Notes under the pieces: generated by a model | Database searches by the model: none | What the model was told of the DNA's origin: nothing | What the model saw: only the letters and a program-made list of their open reading frames with translations | Shown: piece by piece, positions 49,101 to 58,100 of the stretch | Position numbering within the stretch: the first letter of the stretch is position 1 | How the letters are laid out: every line of letters begins with the position of its first letter | Made by a program: the position numbers and the translations under genes | DNA from: Dactylorhiza incarnata | Taxonomy: Eukaryota > Streptophyta > Magnoliopsida > Asparagales > Orchidaceae | Direction of reading: 5' to 3' | Length of the DNA stretch: 64,000 bases | Assembly: GCA_033032865.1 (NCBI GenBank) | Contig: JAWHQI010000258.1 | Coordinates: forward strand, 2,046,001 to 2,110,000

Positions 49101-52100
49101 TCTAACTAAATTAATACTAATTAATACTAATTAATACTCATTAATTAATAATATTATATTCCACCATGAATGTACCATGGCGGCTTCCATATGCACGTTC
49201 CATGAATTCTGACGAGAGGGGCCGCATGGGCGAATGTGTGACTGTAACATTGTACCGCCCTTGAAAATCGACCGTGTCCCCAAGGTGGAGCTTCAAAAAT
49301 TGTTTGGGAGCTTGAAGAATGTCGTCGGTGTACATCGTTAGGACGAGAGGCGGTGGTCGCTGGCGCGAGAAGGAACATAAAGGAGGATTGTCATGAAGTG
49401 CTAGGAGTTGGTGGAGCTTTGGGTAGCCTAGAAGGACAGTGAAAATAAGTGGCTGGGAGGCCGAGGGTAGTGAGGTGGGGACATGAAAGTTGATATGTGA
49501 ATGGAAAGTGTGGGAAAACGGAAGTGTAGAGCATGTAAAAACAATTTATTTATTTATGAGGGGATAAGTTGTGGATTGGGTGAACGTGGCCCGCTGGGAA
49601 AGGTAGAAGGGGCGCGTGGGAGATTGGAAAACAAGTATGGGATGGGCTTTTAGTGGGGTTCAGTGCGTAGAGGGGTGCTGGGTAAATGGAGCGGTCCTGG
49701 TAGATTGAAAATAGGAAGGTGTTGTAGGGACTACAGGTGGGAATAGAAAAGACCCGTGGTTTCAGAAGGTTGTGTGGGGAGGGGGTCCAGCCTTTTGTCG
49801 TAGAGTGCAGGTGGAGGGTTCGAGGTCGAGGAATCGCTTTCGATCGCAACCATAAGTATGGAAAAAGCGAATGGAGAAGGTGGGGAGTCGGGGGCTGTGT
49901 TGATGTCGGGAAACTGCCGCAGTAGGTGGGCGGTAATGGACAAAGGCACGGAGGTGGTGGTGTAGCGACGAGCGGATCCATGAGTGAAAGGTCGGGGGTC
50001 TGGAAGAGATTGCGCCACAAGTGGGAGATAACGTGAGAGGAGTCTCGGGTGCCGATGCAGAGAGGGGAAGGGAAGCACCGGTGTGCGAGGGTCAAACGGC
50101 CGCTGGGCTATCGCCGATGCGGCGGGTTTCTGGATGACAAGGGACGAGGTTGTAATTTGCTCGACCATTGTGGGTGTTCTGACCTGGGTGATTCAGCTGT
50201 GAGAGGCACCGTGAAGCTGTCCCCATTATCTGACGGCACATGTGCAGGGATGAGGGGGTTTTCCTGAGGCATGGATTGAGAGGAGGGTTGTTCCCCCTTT
50301 CAGGCAGGTGCCTGGGCAGAGGGCTCAATAGTGAATTCTTGGGGACAGGAGGGTCGGACGTGGTTGAAACTGCCGAGGCGGGGAGCGGCGAGCTAATGTG
50401 AGGCACTTCCGCACGCGATCTCGTTGAGTCGATCACGTTTGGCATCAAAATGTTGCGCCATGGCGAGAATGTGTGAGCATAACGTTGTGCCGATTGAGGC
50501 TCTCGTGGACCGAGGCGGAGGTGAAGGACATGGACAGAGAGGAAGGTGCCCTACCGGCGGCCGGAGGAAGCGTTGATAGAAATCCGGCGACGGAAACTAC
50601 AGTCGGATAACGACAGGTCGGACCAATTGTTTGAACAAGAATCTTCGATGAGCGACCCACTCAATGTGATGCGCGCGCGAGAGAGAATGGGCCACTCAAA
50701 ATGACGAACATTGCATTACATTCATAAACGCATACATGCATGGGGGGCAGAGAGGAGAGTTCTAAGAGGAGAGAACGAGAGAGAGAGATGAAGAGAGGGA
50801 GTGATCTCATACAATAATGATCCTCCCGGATGCTTAAACACTTATGCCTCTCCCCCTTATATAGATGAGGGAGGGCATATCAACATATACATAAATATTC
50901 TAACTAAATTAATATTAATTAATACTCATTAATAATATTATATTCCACCGTGAATCATGACGGCTTCCATATGCGCGCTCCATGAATTTCGACGAGGGGG
51001 GGGGGGGGGGGGGGGGGGGCTTGGGCGAATGTGTGAGCGTAACAGTACCGCCCCTTTGACTATTCATGAGCCCACACTTTTCATGAACATATTACTTTTT
51101 ATAGGTGTTTTGTCAAGGGATTTAGTACCGTCATGGCTCCTTTTACAATTATTTTTGTAACGAGGAATTTATTTGGACGAAGGCATCCACGAAAATTGAG
51201 AAGATTAAAGAGAAATTGACCATTATTCCAGTCTTGAGATTCCCTAATTTTAGGAAGGTATTTGAGGTTGTTTGTCACGCATCAGGTATATGCATAGTAT
51301 GTATATTGCAGTATAACAATCATTCAGTTTCTTACTTTATTGAGAAGTTGAATGATGCTAAACATAAGTACTCCATCTATGATCATGATTGTTATGCTAT
51401 AGTTTAGGCTTTGGGCAATTGGGGACTTTCTCTTTTTCCTCGGGAGTCAATGTTTTTTTCCTAATAATTAGGCCTTGTGATATCTTAACTCACAGAAGAA
51501 GTTGGGGCATCATTATGCGAAGTAGGTTGAGTACTTGTAGGATTTTCACTATATTCTTAAACATCGAGCTTGTGTTGAGAACAAATTTGGTTATGCATTG
51601 AATCGCCGTGTTAGCCTCCTTCACACTATGAATGCTCTAATAGTGTGATTCGAGTGATTAATTGGAGATTATCTTGCGTCCAAATTTTAAGAAGATTTTT
51701 GCTTCCCTCTCTCAAAATGCACTGGATAACTTGAGGGATTTTTTATTGCCGACGATTATCTGTTTTGAGGCTTTCGACCGTGCTTTTCTCATACTTCCCT
51801 TCATGGTCACTTGATTTTATAGATTAATGCTGGTGTAACCCATGATCATTTCAGTAGAGACAAGATCATTACCTTAGTTGATGATTGCATCTATCAGCTT
51901 TGGTTGAAGAGAGTCATAGCTATGGTAGTTCTTTTTTAACGTATCTGCTTACATCGCCAGAGGTTCCAAAGAGAACATTGGATTGTGATGCCATTACTAG
52001 TTCCTCATCAGCCTTGAGTCAATATTAGTATGGACTTCGTGCTTAGTCTTTCTTGTACTTTTAAGAAGTACAATTCCATATTCATAGTGTGTTGATAGGT

Positions 52101-55100
52101 TCTCAAAAATGACCCATTTCATTGTCTGCAACAAGACTGTTGATGTCTATCAAATTGCAACTTTTTTATTAAAGATGTGTTTAACCTAAGATGATAATTT
52201 CTTATTAAGACATGTCATTTACGATCGATATGACTTTTCAATTTTCCACCGCCTCCAACTAACAGATGGATGAACAAACTGAAGTCGCCAATAGGAGTCT
52301 AGGGAACCTCATTGTCTAATTGGTGAGCATGTATCTAATTAGGATTCAGTACTAGCTATAACTAAGTTTGCATATAATAAACTAGCTATAACTAAGTTTG
52401 CATATAATAAATTAGTCCATAGGTCTACTAGATTGTCTTTTCATAAAGTTACAAGTTATGATTCTATGAAGCCTATTGATCTTGCTTCCATCCCTATAAA
52501 AGTTTCATCCTAGGAAGTCACTTCAATCATTTACACGACATTTGCGTGTTACTTTTCGACATAAGATCACATTACGATTATTACGAATGCAATCAGAGGT
52601 GATTCACATTTGTATAGAGGCTCTTATCGGGGATTGTTAAGAAGTTGAAGGCTAGGCAAATGAGCTCTTACACCGTTCTTAGAAATACCGAGTCAAACAC
52701 ATATGAATTTGATGTTGTTAAGGATACATGTATCCATTTTGTATTCAATGTAGAGGATTTGAATTTATATTATGAGTTGACTTCAACCTGACACCCCACA
52801 CCAACCTCATGCGCAACCATAGCCTCTGTCTCAACAATGATTTATAAATCTGACAGGATCAACATCTTCAGTAGCACATTGACTTGTAGAGAACAACACA
52901 GAGATATTGGATCATGAGATCGTGTTCTGTCAGATACTTGTTACACTGAGATGACACTCTAGATGGCACTTGGATTGCTTCTGAGGAGCTAGATCGACTC
53001 GCACCTGGTCTGTACTGGAGTAGACAATCACCATTCATCGTAGACAAGCATTTCCAAGTTGGGGTGGGTTTATGAGAATCAACGGCATCGAGCAGAGCAC
53101 ACACATCATCGTAGTCGATTATATGATGGTCATCTGTATGATTGGAGTCCATCATTGGTTTAGGAATGATTTTCTTGTATTTTCTATTATTGTTTTGGAG
53201 TTATTTTGAGGTTTGGTTAAATGCCATGATCATACTATCTAGACTCTTCATGCCATTTGACCTGATCTCGATTTCTATTTATAGACTGCGCAATGAGGCT
53301 AGAAAATGATATCATATTTATTGCATTTGTCTCTTTCTTCCATCAAACGTATACTATCTATTTGATGTGTGTTTTATTTCTTGCATTCTCGTTATCAACG
53401 ACTATTGCTTGTAGTTTTATTTAAAATATTTGTAATCAATTATGATTATAGCTCTAGTCATCAACTGTGTGTCTATCCACATCAATATGATTAGGTAAGT
53501 ATTGGTCCTTATAGTCTTGTCTTGCGTCATATATTGTTACCACTACGGATTTCCCAAGAGCAAGAGAGGAAGAGAGGGGAGGAGATTGAGAGAAGAAGTT
53601 AGGGAAGGGAGGAAGAAGAAGAGGGATCAGCCCCCACATAAAATATTTGATCCAAGATAATGTTTTAGGTCATTAGGAGGGCCTCATATACTATGAGGCC
53701 TCCCATATTACAAAACCCCAAAATACCCTTCATGCATAATCATAATAACAAAAAGCCTACAGCTGCTCTTCGCCCACGTCCGAACTGCTGCCGCTGTCGC
53801 GCCTGCTGTCGCCGGGCGACAGCCCCGCGCTGCCGCTGTCGCGCCTACTGTCGCCGAGCGGTAGCCCCGCGCTGCCGCTGTCGCGCCCGCTGTCGCCTGG
53901 CGATACCGGCTCCCGTGTTGCTCTTGTGTCTCCCGTCCCACGAGCTCGCCGTGCGTACACCCGCCATGGAGGATCCGCTTCCTGTAAGTCGGTAACAATA
54001 CCCCCGTCTGGAAAATTTGCCTTGTCCTCAAGGCAATAATCCGGAAACTGGCGCCGGAAGTCATCTCGCAGAAGCCAAGTTGCGGAGCTGAGTGGTCGGT
54101 CGCGCCATGCGACCCGAATCTCGTCTGGAAAAGGATCCCCTGGTGTGTGATGGCGCCGATCCACGATCGAGGCCGGGTACAGCGGTGGGGAGTCGGAGTG
54201 CTTGATGTCCGCCGGAATGTGATCAGTAACAGGGTGGTCGCCGATGACTCGGCGGAGCTGAGAAACGTGGAAAACCGGATGGACCCGGCTCTGAGCTGGT
54301 AGACGCAGGCGATAGGCCACGGCCCCGATGCGGCTGATGATCTCAAAGGAGCCAAAAAAACGTGGGGCCAGCTTGGGGCAGGTGCGGCGGGCGACGGTCA
54401 GCTGGCGGTAGGGGTGAAGCTTGATGAAAACTCGCTCGCCCACCTGGAAGGAAAGGTCCCTGCGCTTCCGGTTGGCAAAAGAGATCATCTTTGCCTGAGC
54501 CCTGCGGAGGTGGTGCTTCAGGCTATCCAAAATGGTATCTCGATCATGAAGGTGGTCGGCCAAGCTGGCCACGGGGCATTCGCCTGGGAGATGTCGTAGG
54601 ATCGAGGGAGGAGGCCGGCCATAAACTGTTTCGAACGGCGAGGTGTTGGCCGAATGGTGGTAGGAGGTGTTGTAGGAATACTCTGCCCAGCAGAGCCACT
54701 TCGCCCACGAGCCTGGCCTCTTACTGCGGGTGGTATGTCTCCAGACAACGGTTGAGCACTTCGGACTGCCCGTCCGACTGCGGGTGGTATGCGGTGCTCA
54801 TCCGGAGCCGGGTGCCCTGAAGACGGAAGAGGGACGTCCAGAAACTGCTAAGGAAGAGCGGGTCCCGGTCACTCACAATGGAGCGGGGAAAACCGTGGAG
54901 GCGGACGATCTCGGAAATGAAACTATCGGCCACGGTTGCTGCTGTATAGGGGTGGCGCAGCGGAATAAAATGGCTATACTTCGTCAGCCGGTCGACGACC
55001 ACTAGAATGCAGTCAAACCCGTTCGACCGCGACAACTGTGTGATAAAGTCCATCGCTATGTCCTCCCAAACACGCTCCGGAATCGGCAGGGGCTGCAGCA

Positions 55101-58100
55101 GGCCGCTTGGAAACAGTGTCTCGTACTTGGCCTTCTGGCAGGGAAGGCAGGCCGCCACATAGGCCTTCACCTGGCGGAGCATGTGTGGCCAGTACAAGGA
55201 GGCGGCTAGCCGCCGGTAGGTCCTGAAAGCGCCGGCATGACCGCCCGAAGGCGTTGAATGAAACTCTGCGAGAAGGAGCGGAATGCGGGTCGAGGAAGCA
55301 GAGAGAACAAGGCGGCCTCGATGAAATAACCTTCCCCCGATCAACGAGTACGGTGGCCGTGCCGCGGGGTCGGCAAGCAGGGCCGTGCGGATCGCAAGCA
55401 AGTGAGGGTCGGCCTCCGCCTCCTGCTGCAGGATGGTGGCGTCGTCCCAAACCGGCCGGGAAATGGCGGCTAACTCCGAAGCCTGAGGGTGACGGGACAG
55501 CGCGTCCGCCGCGTGGTTGGTCTTCCCTGACCGGAACTCAATCGAAAAATCGTATCCCAGAAGCTTGGCAACCCACAGCTGCTGAGTCGGTGTGGCGATC
55601 TTCTGCCGCAGCAGATACCGGAGGCTGTGATGATCAGTGCGGACGATGAAAGGCCGGCCCAACAGGTACGGTCTCCAATGCTGCACGGCCAAAACCAAGG
55701 CCATCAACTCGTTCTCGTAAGCCGAGCGGCTGCGGACGACCGTCGAGAAGGCGCGGCTAAAATAAGCTATCGGGCGGCCGGCCTGCATCAGGACAGCTCC
55801 GACGCCGGAGCCGGAGGCGTCGCATTCTACGATGAAGGGCTGTCGAAAATCTGGCATGGCCAAAACTAGCCCACGGATCAAGGCGGACTGCAAGGCGGCG
55901 AAAGCGGCCATGGCGGCTGGCGGCCACGAGAAGGGACCATCGGCTGGGGCCTTCAGCAGCTGAGTGAGAGGGCGGGCCACCCCCCCGTAATTCTGGATGA
56001 AGCGCCGATAGTATCCAGTCAGGCCGAGAAAAGCCCGTACCTCGCGAACAGAAGTGGGAGTCGGCCACCGGGTCACGACCTCAATCTTGTCCGCATCCAT
56101 AGCGACGCCCTGGGCGGAGATGGTGTGGCCCAGATAGCCCACTGTCGTGGCCCCAAAGGTGCACTTCTTCCGGTTGAGGGTGAATTGATGACGGCGCAGA
56201 ATAGTAAAAGTCTCCCGAACATGGAGTAGGTGGTCCTGCCAGGAAGTACTGAAAACAAGAATGTCATCAAAGAAAACCAAAACGTGCTTACGCAGGACCG
56301 GCCGGAAGACGTCATTCATGGAGGCCTGGAAAGTAGCGGGAGCGTTGGTGAGCCCGAACGGCATCACCAAAAATTCGAAGTGGCCGTCGTGCGTCCGAAA
56401 AGCCGTCTTCGGAACGTCTTCCGGGCGGACCCGTATTTGGTGATAGCCGGCGCGGAGGTCGAGTTTGGTGAAAAACACGGCGCCGTGTAACTCGTCCAGC
56501 AGCTCCTGAATGACCGGAATCGGGTACTTGTCCGGTACCGTTGCCTTGTTCAGCTCCCTGTAATCTACGCAGAAGCGCCAACTGCCATCTTTCTTGCGGA
56601 CCAGCAGCACCGGACTGGAGAAGGGGCTCGCACTGGGCCGAATCAGGCCTCCCAACAGCATCTCTCGAACCAACCGCTCGATCTCGTCCTTCTGCGTGTG
56701 GCCGTACCGGTAGGGACGGGCAGAAACCCCCGCGACGCCAGGCTGCAGTACGATGGCGTGGTCGGTAGGCCGCGCGGGGGGAAGGCCGGGTAGCGGCGTA
56801 AAGAGTGCCGGAAAATCATCAAGAAGCGCCGTCATGTCGTCCGGAAGGCTGTCGGCCGACGGGGGTGGGGAGGGTTGCACCGTCCACAACCACGCCGAGA
56901 AGTCGATGTCGGTGACGCGGTTCATGGCCCGGAAGGAGATGGGCGAGCGGAGGTGCGTCGAATCGCCCACCAAGCGGCAGGGTTGGCCCTGGTGGAGGAA
57001 GGACATGGTCATAGACGCCCAATTGACGCGGACGTCGCCCAGAGTTTGCAACCACGCGACCCCCAGGATGGCGTCAAGGCCCCCAGCTCGAAGAGGTAAA
57101 AATCCGCGGTGACCGTGCACGGGCCCAGGGACAGGGTGACTCCCGAGCATTGGCCTAAGGTGGGACGGCGGCGGCCGTCCCCGAGACAGACGGAAAAGTC
57201 GGGAGAAGGGTCGGCAGGTAACCCCAGGCGGCGGGCGAGGGGGGCCGACATGAAATTGTGGCTTGCCCCACTGTCAATCATCACAATGATGGGGCGGTCG
57301 TGGAGCATCCCGGACAGCTTCATCGTACGAGGCCCTGTAAGGCCCCCCACTGAGTAAAAGGGAAGCTCCAGAACGTTGAGCGGTGCAGGCTCGGGTTCGC
57401 CGTCGAAGGGAGCCGGCGGCGCCTCTTCCAATGGCGGGTCCTCAAAGCCTTCAGGGCTTTCGTCGTCCACGAAAAGGGCATGAAACTCCTTAACGGAACA
57501 GACGTGGTGCGGGGTGTAGGGCTGGCGGCAACGGAAGCAAAGCCCGCGTCAGCGGAGGTCGTTGTAGTCGACGCGTTGCGGGCCTTCAGGGCGGGGAGGC
57601 CGGCCGGCACCCGGAGGCTGGAAGCGCTGAGCGGCGGAGGCCGGAAAGTGAAAGGAGCGGCCTGCCGAGGCCCGAGGTCCGCCTCGACGGCCCGAGCAAG
57701 GTCGAGGGCCTCGGACACCGTGCGCGGGTGATGCGTGCGAAGACGGGAGCGGATGTTGGGGCGGAGGCCTTGGAGGAAGAAGCCGAGGTAATGGTCGGGC
57801 GGAAGGCCCGGTACTTGAGTGACCAGCGCGACGAACTCGTCAATGTAGCGGACTGGCGGGTCGTGCAAAGCCGCTCGATGGCGGAGCCGGCGTAACGAGC
57901 GTCGTAGCGACTCACCATTTCGTGTTTGAACTCCGTCCACGAAATGGCGGGTTGGATTTGCCGAAGCCAACGGGCCCAATGAAGGGCCGAGCCTTCGAGG
58001 CCGACCACGGCCGTGCTAACTTTGTCCGTTGGTGACGTCCCGTTGAGATCGAAAAATTGCTCCGCACGAGCAATCCATCCGAGGGGGTCCGTGCCCGAGA

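Larger units (their letters stand above)
48838..51044 (-). mobile_element. Element F: non-autonomous LTR element nested in E
   Basis: LTRs at 48838-49249 and 50628-51044 share TGTT(A/T)TGAAC, GAGCGACYCACTCAATGTGA, CTCTCCYYTTATATAGATGA and GTAACA. The flanking 5-mers are GTCCC (48833-48837) and GTACC (51045-51049), one mismatch. On the minus strand TTGGTCCGACCTGTCG (50626-50611) follows the 5' LTR, nearly the primer site of A, C and D. The interior (1.38 kb) has Pro/Ser-rich minus frames without domains. A tail ([15 protein letters not shown], 49293-49240) reads into the 3' LTR like the chromovirus end. It probably depends on a chromovirus for movement. Confidence 0.72.
38590..53534 (+). mobile_element. 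Element E: old Tekay/Del-like chromovirus split by nested insertions
   Basis: Left-LTR-like blocks at about 38640-38800 and 45420-45850 match right-LTR blocks at about 53163-53310 and 53320-53525 (for example CATTTATTGCATTTCTCTCT against CATATTTATTGCATTTGTCT). Between them lie reverse transcriptase (48500), RNase H (51170), integrase (51830) and a chromodomain (52960). The left LTR is interrupted by element C; G, F and unknown DNA lie inside; D lies at its right edge. All coding parts are broken. Exact ends and target duplication were not found. Confidence 0.65.

Noticed and set aside
49550..50448. Several Pro/Ser-rich minus-strand frames in element F
   Set aside because: Possibly a degenerate gag-like leader, but no capsid or zinc-knuckle motif could be found, so no gene is called.
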